A stretch of 64,000 nt of DNA from Amaurobius ferox (lineage: Eukaryota; Arthropoda; Arachnida; Araneae; Amaurobiidae). The notes under the pieces were generated by a model. The model had not been told where the DNA came from. It saw only the letters and a list, made by a program, of their open reading frames with translations, and made no database searches. The stretch lies in the NCBI GenBank assembly GCA_951213105.1, contig OX578155.1, positions 29,218,857 to 29,282,856 of the forward strand. The letters are read 5' to 3'. The translations under genes and the position numbers were made by a program. Below, in pieces: positions 43,369 to 55,457 of the stretch (its first letter is position 1; every line of letters starts with the position of its first letter).

Positions 43369-44218
43369 CAGTGTCCCAAAAAGATTGAAACGCGCTTTAA
43401 TTCTTTACCTGTTGGAGATAAATGGGCAATGTAAATTGCAAAAATGTTGAAAGTAAGGAGGAAATAAGACTATGTTAATGAAATAGTCCTCCCATTGATA
43501 TTCAAAAAGTTGCACTTTGTAAATTTTTATTAGACAAATTGGGTCTATCAGAAAATTTTAATTTTCAATGCAACAGGATCATTAAAATAACCCGCATATC
43601 TGTATCTTTAAAATTGAGCGAGTTACATTTAATTGAAAATTAAACATTGTGAATGGGGACCCTATATCAAATTAGAAATGTAAATTTGTGACATATCACA
43701 AAAAAGATAAAACTGGATGATAATACATAAGATACCCAACCGCGTAGTAAGGACCACTGCTTTATATGATTTCTGTCTATATAATGTTTTATGTAGATGC
43801 ATTTGTGATAAAAAAATTTGACATATATTAATGTATTTTTGATCTAAACAATTTCAATTAGTTTATGATCCCTATTTTCACTGATGAAATAGCTTTTCAC
43901 ATGGTACGGAAAAGTGGCATAAGGCAGATTTTTTCCTTTATCATAATTCAGTTGATTTCAATGATTCAGATATGCGGTTTTTATTTTTTAATGATCTTGT
44001 TGCATTAAAAATAAAAAAATTTCTGATTGACCCAATTTGTCTAAGGGGGTCATATAAAAATTCAAAAAGTGTAACTTTTTGAAAATGAATGGAAGGACTA
44101 TTTCATTAACGTAGTCTTATTTCCTAACTTACTTTCAACACTTTTGCAATTTACATTGGCCACTTATCTCCAACAGGCAAAGGTATAAAGCACGTTTCAA
44201 TCTTTTTGGGACACCCTG
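43369..44218. mobile_element. Long-TIR MITE with TA target (about 850 bp)
   Basis: Left end CAGTGTCCCAAAAAGATTGA and right end, read inward, CAGGGTGTCCCAAAAAGATT match, and inverted similarity continues for about 240 bp (for example TATCTCCAACAGG against CCTGTTGGAGATA, and ATATGCGG against CCGCATAT). TA flanks both sides. No coding capacity. The termini resemble those of the mariner copy at 33813. Confidence 0.88.
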
Positions 44219-44510
44219 TATAGATAGTCCTTGTTTTTGAAACATCGAAGAATTAGGCACGGTGTTCGATGTTTTTAGTCATAGATGATTTTCAAAAAGC
44301 AACCGAGATTTTCTTTCAATAACTTTGGAAAAGGTCCTCTATAAGTGTAATAATCATCGAATTTTGAAAAACATTTGATAGCACACTCAATACTGCACGG
44401 AAAAAAAGTGAAATTTTGTATACCAACGTTTCAGACGCAGCTGCATCAAACGGCGTTGAAATTACCAGCTGTTTCTAGTCATAATTTTAAAGAATATTAA
44501 TTTAATAATT
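44219..44510. other. Spacer, no feature recognised
   Basis: No gene or element identified. Confidence 0.35.
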
Positions 44511-45488
44511 AAACATCTGATGTGGGCAACACATGACTTTCCTTATATAATGCAATGAATGTACTACTTTTACAGTTAAAAAATATGTTATTCTTGTAGT
44601 AGATACTTATATTCTTTCTAAGATATTGAATTTTCTTCAATTGGTCGTCATTTTCATTGATTTAGCGTGATTTTTATCCTATTGGCGAGATTTTTGTTAC
44701 TTTGGCAACAATTAAAAATGTCGCCAAGTTGGCGACATTCCGCCAAATTCGTCGCCAAAATTTCGCCAAGCATTATGGACGAAGAAATAAGTTATTCTTA
44801 TAGCAGATAAATGACTATTGGCGTTCAAATACAAAAGTATTACTCAAAGTGTCTTTTCTCATGAATGGAATGAGCTAGATCCACGAGAATGATGTCACCC
44901 AATTTATCGCATGATATTACATGTGAAAAATGAACATGTTTCTCAACAGTTAATATATTTTTTTTTAATTTATGGCATTTTGCGATACATTTATTTCAAA
45001 AATGTACAATATCTCGAGAACGGTTCATGTTAGCGTTCTAAAATTTATGTCAATCGCTTTTTAATGAAAAATTACATAAGAAATGTCTATTTACGTAACT
45101 TTATTAGCGGTTTTAATTTTTCGACGAATTTTGCAAAATTTCACTCGAAAATTTAGGGGGGTTCTGAACATTCGATTGCGTATAAAAACAATAGGCTTCC
45201 AGTGTTTACTGATTGTGATTTTTGTACCAAATTTCGTTCGAATCGGGTCATTCGTTCGTCAGTTATCGTCTCCATAGACTCACTGATACACACACACACA
45301 CATACTTTCACACACACACACACATACTTTCAAACACACACACACATACTTTCACACAGACATCCCTTCAAAAATGTTCGATTCGAGATCAGGGATGCTT
45401 GAAACGTGCTCTCCCGTCGAAAACTCGAATTCGAATTTTCGACCCCGTCACAATACTTTCCTTATACATTATGTATATAAGGAAAGTA
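44511..45488 (-). mobile_element. Family B copy, full-length, 978 bp
   Basis: Runs from ATCTGATGTGGGCAACACAT to TATATAAGGAAAGTA. It includes the TTGGCGA/TCGCCAA cluster at about 44681-44770, the AATATCTCGAGAACGGTTCA block, and interrupted CA runs at 45288-45358 (ACACACATACTTTCACACAC repeated). Confidence 0.92.
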
Positions 45489-45958
45489 ATAATAAATATC
45501 TCAAATATGTATGAATATTAAAATTTATATAAATTTTGTTTGGGGGTATTTTAGTAGAATAGAATGCAGAAATAATTTTTTCGGAAAATTCATTTATCGT
45601 GAATATATTGCCCCAAAACTGTAAAATCCGAGCATTATAGGATCAGCAAATTTCAAACACTTGCAAATAGATGAAAAATCCGTTAAAAATGATAAAATTT
45701 CTCTTATATCAGTTTGAAATTTTCTATAGAATCTAATCCTGAAATGAACAATGGAGGTTGCCCTGGAAGATTCTGGATTTGGTGACAAAATAACTACCTG
45801 TATGAAGACGAGCTCTTAAGAACATTTTCAATAATTATAAATGGATAATCGGGACAATAGATAATTAGCTGAGTGGGAAGTAGAACAGAAGCAATAAAGA
45901 ATATTCCTATGTATTCAAAATTATTTTACCTTTCAATTTATTTTTATTTGTATTTTTT
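45489..45958. other. Spacer, no gene supported
   Basis: AT-rich; nothing recognised. Confidence 0.35.
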
Positions 45959-46609
45959 ATTTTCCCTGCAATACATGGTAATGTATAGGGAAAGTATTGG
46001 AATCATGTCGAAAATTACAATTCGAGTTTTCGACGGATCTACACGTTTCGAGACCTCTAGAATACAAAAACACTATTTTTAGCATGACGTTTGTGTGTGT
46101 GTGCGTGTGTATCTGTGTATGTGTGTCTGTCTGTGCGTATGTGTGTGTGTGTCTGTATGCGTGCGTGTGTGTGTGTGTTTGTGTGTGTGTCTGTCTGTGT
46201 GTGTGTCTGTCTCTGCAATGTATGTATCCACTCAAAATGTAATGGATCTAATTTCATAAAATTCGGTAAGTCACTTGTATGAAACCCTGGTGTTGATTAG
46301 ATTTTGGGACGATTTGAAAAAAGTAATCTGCCTTTTTTTTTTTCCGATATGGCCTGTAAAAACCGTCAAAATTTAAAATAAAAAACTACGTATGCTCAAA
46401 TATATCAATAACAAAACTACGTACGCTCAAATATATCAATTAAATGCTTGTTTTACACATACATTTTAACAATGAATAGAATAAGACCAACCCCATTACA
46501 CTAGGGTCAGCCGTTCTCGAGATATTTTAGTTTTTTTGCATTTACGCTGAGAAACCGTTGAAAAAAATTCCAGTTATCAACTCAGAACGAAAATTGAATT
46601 AAAAGTGTC
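45959..46609 (+). mobile_element. Family A copy, 3'-truncated
   Basis: Starts TATTTTCCCTGCAATACATG, has an expanded GT microsatellite (46089-46212) and one module, then ends after GAACGAAAATTGAATTAAAA without the terminal hairpin. AAAACTACGTATGCTCAAAT is locally duplicated at 46381-46442. Confidence 0.82.
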
Positions 46610-46901
46610 AATTTCGCCAATTATTTAATTATACTCATAATTACAGAATCCTTAATTTAACAAATAATCAAAAATATTTCGTACTAAATACTATGCTTTT
46701 CTGTTGCGTCAACTAACAATATCAGCTGCTTTACCACACTAGCGAAATCTAGATATAATTCTCAAAGCATTATGGCATTTTCATGCGTTTCATCCAGAGG
46801 TGTTTTATCTCCTTCTCTCTAAGTCCATGCTTTCAATTTTATATAGATGAATGTATGAGAAAAGCGAATGGGGTCTCATACTCTAAATATTTTGTATATT
46901 T
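46610..46901. repeat. Unclassified repeat, inverted partner of 36298-36650
   Basis: About 200 bp match the other copy in reverse complement (AATTATACTCATAATTA, TCTCAAAGCATTATG, GCGTTTCATCC). In both places it borders a family A copy. Confidence 0.5.
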
Positions 46902-47078
46902 TATTTTCCCAGCGATATATTGGGACAGTATTGGAATTCTATCGAAAATTCGAGTTTTCGAGGGATCTACACGTTTTGTGACCTTCAGAATAAGAAAAAA
47001 CTATTTTTAACGCGTGATGTGTGTGTTCGTGTGTGTGTGTGTGTGTGTGTGTGTCTGTCTGTGTGTGTGTTTGTGTGT

Positions 47079-47126
<48 letters not shown>

Positions 47127-47315
47127 GTGTGTCTGTGTGTGTGTGTGTGAGGGCATGTCTGTGTGTGATTATATATGTGTGTGTGTGTATGTGTGAAAGA
47201 GCATGTCTGTGTGTGAGTATATGTGTGTGTGTGTGTGTGAGTGCGTGTGTGTGTGTGAGTGCGTGTGTGCGTGTGTCTGTGTGTGTGTATATATGTGTGT
47301 GTGTGTGTTTGTGTG
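46902..47315 (+). mobile_element. Family A 5' fragment ending in a 300-bp GT tract
   Basis: TTATTTTCCCAGCGATATAT to AACTATTTTTAACGCG is the family A head. It passes into (GT)n from about 47018 to 47315 with variants (GTAT, GTCT, GTGAGT). A family B copy begins directly in the tract. Long Cys/Val and His/Thr frames here are repeat translations. Confidence 0.8.
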
Positions 47316-48226
47316 TCCTTATATACATAATGTATAAGGAAAATATTCTGATGGAGTCGAAAATGCTGATTCGAGTTTTTGACGGGTGAGCACCTTTCAA
47401 GCATCCCTGCTCAGGAATCGAACATTTTTAAAGTGATGTGTGTGTGTCTGTCAGTGAGTCTGTGGAGACGATAACTGACGAACGAATGAACCGATTCGAA
47501 CGAAATTTGGTACAAAAATCACAATCTGTAAACACTAGAAGTCTATTGTTTTAAAATACAGTCGAATGTTCAGAACCCCCCTAAATTTTCGAGTGAAATT
47601 TTGAAAAAATCATCAAAATATCAAAACCTTTAATAAAGTTGCGCAAATAGACATTTCTTATGTAATTTTTCCTTAGAAAACGATTGACATAAACTTTAGA
47701 ACGCTAGCATGAACCGTTCTCGAGATATTGCACATTTTTCAAATAAATTTATCAAAAAATCCCATAAATTAAAAAAAATATATTAACTGTTAAGAAACAT
47801 GTTCACTTTTCATATGTAATATCATGCGATAAATTTGGTGCCATCATTCTCGTGGATCTAACTCGTTCCATTCACGAGAAAAGATACTTTGAGGAATACT
47901 TTTGTATTTCAACGCCAATAGTCACTTATCCACTGTAAGAATAACTTATTTCTCCGTCCATAACGCTTGTCGAGATTTTGGCGACGAATTTAGCGGAATA
48001 TCGCCAACTTGGCGACATTTTAAAATGTTGCCAAGCTAATGAAAATCTCGCTAAATGGATAAAAATGACGCTAAATCAATAGAAATGACGACTAATTGAA
48101 GAAAATTCAATATCTTGGAAAGAATATAAGTATCTACTATAAGAATAACGTTTTTTTTAACTGTAAAAGTAGTAAATTCATTGCATTATATAAGGAAAGT
48201 CATGTGTTGCCCACATCAGATTTTTT
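47316..48226 (+). mobile_element. Family B copy, 5' end clipped, inside or next to a GT tract
   Basis: Starts TCCTTATATACATAATGTAT, so it lacks the first four bases or so, and ends GTGTTGCCCACATCAGATTT. Its own GT run is short. A second copy in the same orientation follows with no spacer. Confidence 0.88.
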
Positions 48227-48363
48227 TACTTTCCTTATATACATAATGTATAAGGAAAGTATTGTGACGGGGTCGAAAATTCGAATTCGAGTTTTCGACG
48301 GGAGAGCACGTTTCAAGCATCCCTGATCACGAATCAAACATTTTTGAAGTGATGTCTGTGTGT

Positions 48364-48414
<51 letters not shown>

Positions 48415-49190
48415 TATGTGTGTGTGTGTGTGTGTGTGTGTGTCAGTGAGTCTGTGGAGACGATAACTGACGAACGAATGGACCGATTCGAACCAAATTT
48501 GGTACAAAAATCACAATCCGCAAACACTGGAAGCCTATTGCTTTTATATGCAATCGAATGTTAAGAACCCCCCTAAATTTTCGAATGAAATTTTGAAAAA
48601 ATCGTCAAAAAATCAAAACCACTAATAAAGTTACGCAAATAGACATTTCTTATGTAATTTTTCATTAGAAAACGATTGACATAAATTTTAGAACGCTAAC
48701 ATGAACCGTTCTCGAGATATTGTCCATTTTTTTAAAAAAATTATCAAAAAGTCATATAAAAAAAAATTCCTAATGAGAAACATGTTCACTTTTCATATGT
48801 AATACCATGCGATAAATTGGGTTACATCATTCTCGTGGAACTAGCTCATTCCATTCATGAAAAAATATACTTTTAGTAATACTTTTGTATTTGAACGCCA
48901 ATAGTCATTTATCTGCTGTAAGAATAACTTATTTCATAGTGCATAACGCTTGGCGAGATTTTGGCGACGAATTTGGCGGAATGTCGCCAACTTGGCGACT
49001 TTTTGAAATGTTGCCAAATTAACGAAAATCTCGCCAAATGGATAAAAATGACGACTAATTGTCGAAAATTTAATGTCTTGGAAAGAATATTAGTATCTAC
49101 TATAAGAAAAACCTACTTTTTTTTACTGTAAAAGTAGTAAATTAATTACATTATATAGGGAAAGTCATGTGTTGCCCACATCAGATTTTT
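48227..49190 (+). mobile_element. Family B reference copy, 964 bp
   Basis: Complete: 5' palindrome ACTTTCCTTATATACATAAT with its arm TGTATAAGGAAAGT, GACGGGGTCGAAAATTCGAA, GAGTTTTCGACGGGAGAGCA, GTTTCAAGCATCCCTGATCA, GT run 48356-48442, GACGAACGAATGGACCGATT, GAACCGTTCTCGAGATATTG, TTGGCGA/TCGCCAA cluster 48950-49040, and the end TATATAGGGAAAGTCATGTG-TTGCCCACATCAGATTTTT. Tandem with the preceding copy. Confidence 0.92.
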
Positions 49191-49504
49191 AAGGAAGGAC
49201 AGGTCCTACTTTTACATATCACATGGTAGCTCTACATCTAGTTCAATCAGCTTAGCTTTTCTATGAGGGAAGATTGTGGAATACTTTCGTATTAAAAAAT
49301 CCCTATCTAGGGGCAAAAAACAGATATAATGAGTTGAGCGGGTGATACCCTACTGACCTTCAATTCTTTTACTGCCATCATCGTCTTGAAGGTGCCTTTC
49401 TAGGGGTTTGTCCGAAAGCATGAAAGTCGTTAACATTGCATAAATGATGTAGGATCAGACGAACAAGGTTGTTACGATTACGATGCTTCTGAGAATTACT
49501 TTAG
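49191..49504. other. Spacer, no gene supported
   Basis: No recognisable feature before the hAT-like terminus at 49505. Confidence 0.35.
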
Positions 49505-50166
49505 AACAGGCGTCGGCAACATTTTTTACATACGGGCCGCATTCAGCTTTTACATTTTATAGAAGGGCCGTATTCAGTTTTTGAATTTTATAGAAGGGCC
49601 GTATTCAGCTTTTGAATTTTATGAAAAGGCCGCATTTAGCTTTTGAATTTTATATAAGGTCCGCATTCAGCTTTTGAATTTTATAGAAGAGCCGTATTCA
49701 GATTTTGAATTTTATAGAAGAGCCGTATTCAGATTTTGAATTTTATAAAAGGGCCGCATTCTGCTTTTGAATTTTATAAAAGGGCCTCATTCAGCTTTTG
49801 ATATTTATAGAAGAGCCGAATTCAGCTTTTGAATTTTATAAAAGGGCCGCATTCAGCTTTTGAATTTTATAAAAGGGTCTCATTCAGCTTTTGAATTTTA
49901 TAGAAAAGCCGTATTCAGTTTTTGAATTTTATAAAAGGGCCGCATTCAGCTTTTGTATTTTATAAAAGGGCCTCATTCAGCTTTTGAATTTTCTAGAAGA
50001 GCCGTATTCAGCTTTTGAATTTTATAAAAGGGCCGCATTCAGCTTTTGAATTTTCTAGAAGAGCCGTATTCAGCTTTTGAATTTTATAAAAGGGCCGCAT
50101 TCAGCTTTTGCATTGTATAGAAGGGCCGTATTCAGCTTTTGAATTTTATAAAAGGGCAGCATTTAG
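49505..50166 (+). repeat. 31-bp minisatellite, about 20 units, grown from a hAT-like terminus
   Basis: The left edge CAGGCGTCGGCAACATTTTT followed by ACGGGCCGCATTCAGC looks like the end of a hAT element of the type that starts CAG-GGTCGGCAA. The word GGGCCGCATTCAGCTTTTGA plus ATTTTATAGAA (31 bp) is then repeated about 20 times with small changes (CGTATTC or CGCATTC; TATAAAA or TATAGAA). No matching right-hand terminus was found. Confidence 0.88.
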
Positions 50167-50446
50167 GAAGGAAAAACAAATGTGTGTAAATGAATCGGAG
50201 GGAGGGCATCCACGACTACTCGACGAGAAAAACATGATTACGGAAAGCTACCTATGTTGAGATTTTTTCCGTCAGAATAATTGAGAAAATTTTTAGTGAT
50301 TTTATACTTACTCCATGTTAGGAAAAATATTAGAAATCTGGAGTGTAATACACCTCCGATAGAAATTCAATAAAATAATTTAAGTTCTATTATTATATGT
50401 ATGCTTTCGTTCCTAAATCATTGAAAATCAAGCTATTTATAATTTT
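50167..50446. other. Spacer, no feature recognised
   Basis: No gene or terminal repeat identified after the minisatellite. Confidence 0.35.
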
Positions 50447-51218
50447 AAAAATCTGATGTGGGAAGCACATGACTTTCCTTATATAATGCAATGTATTTAT
50501 TGCTTTTACAGTAAAAACAAAATAGGTTCTTCTTATAGTAAATACTTATATTTTTTCCAAGATATTGAATTTTCGTCAATTAATCGTTATTTCATTTATT
50601 TAGCGTAATGTTACCCATTTGGCGAGATGCTCTTTAATTTGATAGCATTTAAAAAAGTCGCCAAGTTGGTGATATTACGCCAAATTCGTCGCCAAAATCT
50701 CGCCAAGCGCTATATACGGAGAAATAATTTATTCTTATAGCAGATAAATGATTATTGGCGTTCAAATACAAAAGTATTATTCAAAGTATATTTTTTCATA
50801 AATGGAACGAGCAAGATTTACGAAAATGATGTCACCAAATTTATCGCATGATATTACACATGAAAAGTGAGCATGTTTCTCAATAGGAAGTATTTTTTTT
50901 TATTTTATATAATTTTTTGATAATTTTTTTGCAAAATGTGCAATATCTCGAGAACGGTTCATGCTAGCGTTCTAAAATTTATGTTAATCGTTTTCTAATG
51001 AATAATTACATAAGAAATGTCTATTTGCGTAACTTTATTAGAGGTTTTGATTTTTTGATGATTTTTTCAAAATTTCATTCGAAAATTTAAGGGCGTTCTG
51101 AACATTCGATTGCGTATAAAAACAATAGGCTTCCAATATTTACGAATTGTAATTTTTGTACCAAATTTCGTTCGAATAGATCCATTCGTTCGTCAGTTAT
51201 CGTCTCCACAAACTCACT

Positions 51219-51291
<73 letters not shown>

Positions 51292-51431
51292 TTTCACACA
51301 GACATCACCTCAAAAATGTTCTTTTCGTGATCAGGGATGCTTGAAACGTGCTCTCCCGTCAAAAACTCGAATTCGAATTTTCAACCCCGTCACAATACTT
51401 TCCTTATACATTTTTATATATAAGGCAAGTA
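50447..51431 (-). mobile_element. Family B copy, full-length with long CA run
   Basis: Runs from ATCTGATGTGGGAAGCACAT to ATATAAGGCAAGTA. A pure CA tract at 51221-51288 is the cleanest in the window. The 3' hairpin and the palindromic end each carry a substitution. Confidence 0.9.
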
Positions 51432-51611
51432 ATTATGAAAATTTAATATTTTTCATTTTAGTGCTATTATCTTAAGTTATTTAGAGTTAACAAAATAGAC
51501 AGAAGCAAATCCAGCATTCATCATTAAATTCTTGGACAATATCGCCCATCTTTTTCTCAACAGTGCTTTGCATGTTTTAATGGATGCCACTCTCAATACA
51601 GAAAACAGTAC
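51432..51611. other. Spacer, no feature recognised
   Basis: Unique-looking sequence with no gene. Confidence 0.3.
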
Positions 51612-52138
51612 ATTAAAGAAAACAAGTATTTAATTGATATATTTGAGCAAACGTAGTTTTTTATTTTACCAAAATCTAATCAGCACCAGAGTAACTAACA
51701 AATGACTTATCTACTAAATTTTGTAAAATTTAATCTATTAGTTCTTCAGCTAGAGTGGGAACAGGCAATTTATGCATACAGGCATTTCGCAAAAAAAGGC
51801 GGATTCTGTTTTTCCAAATCGTACCAAAAACTAATCAGCAACAGGGTCACACACAAGTGACTTATCTACCAAATTTTATGAAATTTGGTCCATTAGCTTT
51901 TGAGTTACAGTGGATACATCCATCGCACAGACAGACACACAAACACACAGACAGACAGACACACAGACAGACACAGACACACACAGACAGACACAGACAC
52001 ACACAGACGTCACGCTAAAAATAGTTTTTTCGTATTCTAGAGGTCCTAAAACGTGTATATCCATCGAAAACTCGAATTGCGATTTTCGGCACGATGCCAA
52101 TACTTTCCCTACGCATTGCCATATATTGCAGGGAAAGT
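51612..52138 (-). mobile_element. Family A copy, 3'-truncated with internal deletion
   Basis: Starts in the central region (ATTTAATTGATATATTTGAG), jumps into a module and ends at TATTGCAGGGAAAGT. The microsatellite at 51925-52006 alternates CAGA and CA units. Confidence 0.8.
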
Positions 52139-52148
52139 GAAAGAAAAT

Positions 52149-52858
52149 ATCTGATGTGGGTAGCACATGACTTTCCCTACAGACTCAAATTCATTTTTTC
52201 TTTATTTATTGAATAATTCATTAAATTGAATTTAATTGCACAAAATAAAACTAAATTTGCATTTTTAATTCAATTTCTGTTTTTACTTGGTAATTGGCCA
52301 TTTTTCCAAAAGTGGCATAACTAAATGCAAAAAATCTCAAATATCTCGAGAACGGTTAGTCCTAGAGTAATAGAGTTGTTCTTATTCTTTTCCTCATCAA
52401 AAATTACGTATAAAACAAGCATTTAATTAATATATTTGAACATACGTAGCTTTTTTTTTAGATTTTTGCGATTTTTGAGGGTCATTTCGTAAAAAAAGGC
52501 AGGGTGTTATTTTCCGAATAATACCAAAATCTAATCAGCACCAGAGTATCGCACAAGTAACTTATCTAGCAAATTTTATGAAATTTGGTCAATTAGTAAT
52601 TTAGCTAGAGTGGTTACATGAAATTTTTAAGGGCCATTTCGCAAAAAAAGGCGGGTTCTGTTTTGACGAATCGTACCAAAAACTAATCAGCAACAGGGTC
52701 ATACCCAAGTGACTTACCTACAAAATTTTATGAAATTTGGTCCATAAGTTTTTGAGTGAGAGTGAATACATACATTCACTGACACACAAACAGACACACA
52801 GACACACAGACACACAGGCACACAGACAGACAGACAGACACACAGGCAAGGGAAAGTA
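52149..52858 (-). mobile_element. Family A copy, missing part of the outer end
   Basis: Starts ATCTGATGTGGGTAGCACAT and proceeds through two modules, then jumps from the (CAGACA)n run to AAGGGAAAGTA, losing the segment that includes GAGTTTTCGACGG. Confidence 0.82.
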
Positions 52859-52865
52859 AAAAAAA

Positions 52866-53655
52866 AATTTGATGTGGTCAGCACATGACTTTCCCTGCAG
52901 ATACACTTATATTTCCGTTCTCTTTATTTGAATTAGATTTAATTCACTTTTAATTTAATTTTTGTTCTTATTTGCTAACTGGACTTATTTTCAAAGGTGG
53001 GGTAGAGAAAATACGAAAAAACTAAAATATCTCGAGAACTGCTAGTCCTAGTGTTGGTCTTATTTTTTCTTCGTTAAACATTACGTCTAAAACAAGCATT
53101 TAATGGATACATTTGAGCATACGTAGTTTTTATTTTTTATTTTGACGATTTTTGCGAGCCATTTTGCAAAAAAAGGCAGATTATTTTTTTCCGAATCGTA
53201 CTAAAATCTAATCAGCACCAGGGTAACCCACAAGTGATTTATCTACCGAATTTTATGAAATTCTGTTCATTAGTTTTTCCGCTAGAGTTGATACAATAAT
53301 TTTTGCGGGCCATTTCGCAAAATAAGGCGGGTTTTTTTCTCCCGAATCGTACCCAAAATTAATCAGCACCAGATTCGCCCACACGTGACTTACCTACCAA
53401 ATTTTATGAAATTCGATCCATTAGTTTTTTAGTTAGAGTGGTTAAAAATCTTTACAGACAGACAGGCACACAAACTGACAAACAGACAGACACACAGACA
53501 CACATAGACGTCATGCTAAAAATGGTTTTTCCGTATTCTAGAGGTCTCGAGAGGTCTCTAGAGGTCTCGTGTAGATCTGTCGAAAACTCGAGTTGCGATT
53601 TTCGGCATGATTCCAATGCTTTCCCGATACATTACCATGTATTGCAGGGAAAGTA
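52866..53655 (-). mobile_element. Family A copy, full-length
   Basis: Starts AATTTGATGTGGTCAGCACA and ends TATTGCAGGGAAAGTA. TCTAGAGGTCTCGAGAGG is locally triplicated near 53537-53568. Confidence 0.87.
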
Positions 53656-54029
53656 ACATATGTCTGTGTACAATATAATGCATCAACGCCGTCTATTTAA
53701 ATGAAAATCTTGATCTCATGTAAAGGCGTTGCCAGAATTTAAATGGTTTATAAAGGTAAGTATCAATTTAAAATGAACTGAAGTGTGATCCTACTCAAAT
53801 TTCTAAGTAGCGCGTGATTTTTTATTTGTTTGTTTATTTTTACAAATTTTCCGAGGAAAAAATTTGAAAAATCTGTGTTGTTCGTCCGAATGATCATAAT
53901 TATAGCATGTTGTCCTTCATTTTAAAGGACTCGCAAAAATCTTTCGATTGATAACCAAGTTTGACAATGATCTTCCCCCCCCCCCTTCCCCATCCTGTCG
54001 AGAGGGAGGTAAGTTATCCCCCCACCCAC
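53656..54029. other. Spacer, no gene supported
   Basis: C run at about 53975-53985. Nothing recognised. Confidence 0.35.
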
Positions 54030-54285
54030 CTTCAGACAATCGAAGTTCGATTCCCGTCTCCGCTCAAACTGCCCCCGTGTTCACGTGGAGTACGGGAACG
54101 TTATACATGTGGGTCCGTAAGTCCTTCCGAGAGGTTGGTGGTAGGGGAAGGAGGGTACGGTCCCTGTGGATGGCGCCCCCACTGACTTCCGGTTAAAATT
54201 GGGAGGCACTCCCAGGTCGTCCAAACAGATACCTTACACTTTCGGGTACGTCAGATGCACTGGATTGAAGAAGAAGGAGTCTTAG
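54030..54285 (+). mobile_element. tRNA-derived SINE (SINE-2), 5'-truncated
   Basis: Begins just before a B box (GTTCGATTCCC, 54045-54055), lacks the A box, and contains the body CGTGTTCACGTGGAGTACGG, GGGTCCGTAAGTCCTTCCGA and GTCCAAACAGATACCTTACA, ending in a GAAGAAGAAGGA tail. The same body occurs in reverse at 55458-55746. No clear target duplication. Confidence 0.8.
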
Positions 54286-54689
54286 AACGTCACGAACACA
54301 GAAATTACATCAGGGCTATTTTTCACTACAGGGATTGAAACTATTAAGTTTCGGGATCAGCATGATTATGCCATTTTTTTTTTTTTTTTTTTTTTTTCTT
54401 TATCAGCATGATTATGCCAAATGTTGTGTTAAGAAAATATAAAATTCAGAGTACATTTCGAAATTTTCCCTCACATTTCAAAAAAATTCTATCTTGTTCA
54501 AGAACACATAAAGCCGAATACAAAATTTTGCGTAAATTCTTTAATAGCTGTGGTAACTATCGTTTACACAAGAAAAACAGCCAAAACTTGTCCAGGAGGT
54601 CCTAAAGCATCTATTGGCCTCAAAATCTCGAATTCGAAAATTTTCGTGAAAACAATACCTTCTCTGCACTATATAGTATGAGAAAGTCG
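54286..54689. repeat. Diverged relative of families A/B, tentative
   Basis: A T run lies at 54376-54397. From about 54600 the words CTCGAATTCGAAAATTTTCG, AACAATACCTTCTCTGCACT and ATAGTATGAGAAAGTC echo the terminal part of a minus-strand family B copy with a different palindromic end. Too diverged to be sure. Confidence 0.4.
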
Positions 54690-55448
54690 AAATTATAATT
54701 GCTTATTTGAGATACATATAGTGTATTACTGCTTCGTGAGACTCTTTTTGGAAATGCTAGGGTAAATCCTCGGCAGTAAAATTTGTGTTATTTACCTCGC
54801 GACCGCCCCTCGAATTTCGCCATTTTTTGCTACAATAAAATTTCCGCCCTAATTACAGTGAAAGAAATATTGCAATTTTTTTGTTGTAGGTATTACAGTC
54901 TTCTAATTAATTCTCAAAAGCTTTGGAGTTCCTGCTTTTTCATTGACGTAAAATTAGTTGTTTTGTGCTTTATTCTCACAAAGCAGACGATTCAAGGAAA
55001 ACAGCTGGTTCGGGTGCATGTGCACTTGCTGTCAATTACGGCCGGATTGACTGACACGGATTACGTTTGTTTCTTTACCAGACGTCAGAAATAAATCACT
55101 CATTCCGTATTTTATTTTACTTGTTTATTTACTTTATAACAACGGTGCTTGTGTACTCGTGAATAAGATGAAAACAAGTTTCTTTTTAAGCATTCGATGT
55201 CATATTTTCATTCAAAATTTTTGCCTTGCTCTTTAAAAAAGTAGAGAATTAATTTCCGCGTATAAGGAGACCAGTATTTAAACGTGTCAAAGACAGGGAA
55301 ACTGACACGCTAAAAAAAAAAATTAAGTTGCTACATATTTTATTAAATAATTTTTATTTTATTTAATAATGTATGGCGCTTAATGAGAATAATATTCGTA
55401 TTCGAGATTAGGTTCAGTGAGATTCTATCCTCCTAGTCGGTACTATAG
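54690..55448. other. No gene supported
   Basis: A 103-codon frame at 54783-55094 starts at a non-ATG codon and has no recognised domain. The rest is AT-rich. Confidence 0.35.
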
Positions 55449-55457
55449 GTGCACAAA

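Noticed and set aside
46939..47404. His/Thr-rich and Cys/Val-rich open frames of 75-153 codons
   Set aside because: They are translations of a (GT)n tract inside a repeat element.
49535..50165. Regular 31-bp direct repeats considered as a CRISPR array
   Set aside because: Units abut with no unique spacers, the DNA is eukaryotic in character, and there are no cas genes.
53948..54196. Two overlapping frames of 74 and 82 codons
   Set aside because: They lie across a SINE and a C run.
54783..55094. A 103-codon frame with hydrophobic stretches
   Set aside because: No ATG start at the proposed beginning, no domain, and no neighbouring gene context.
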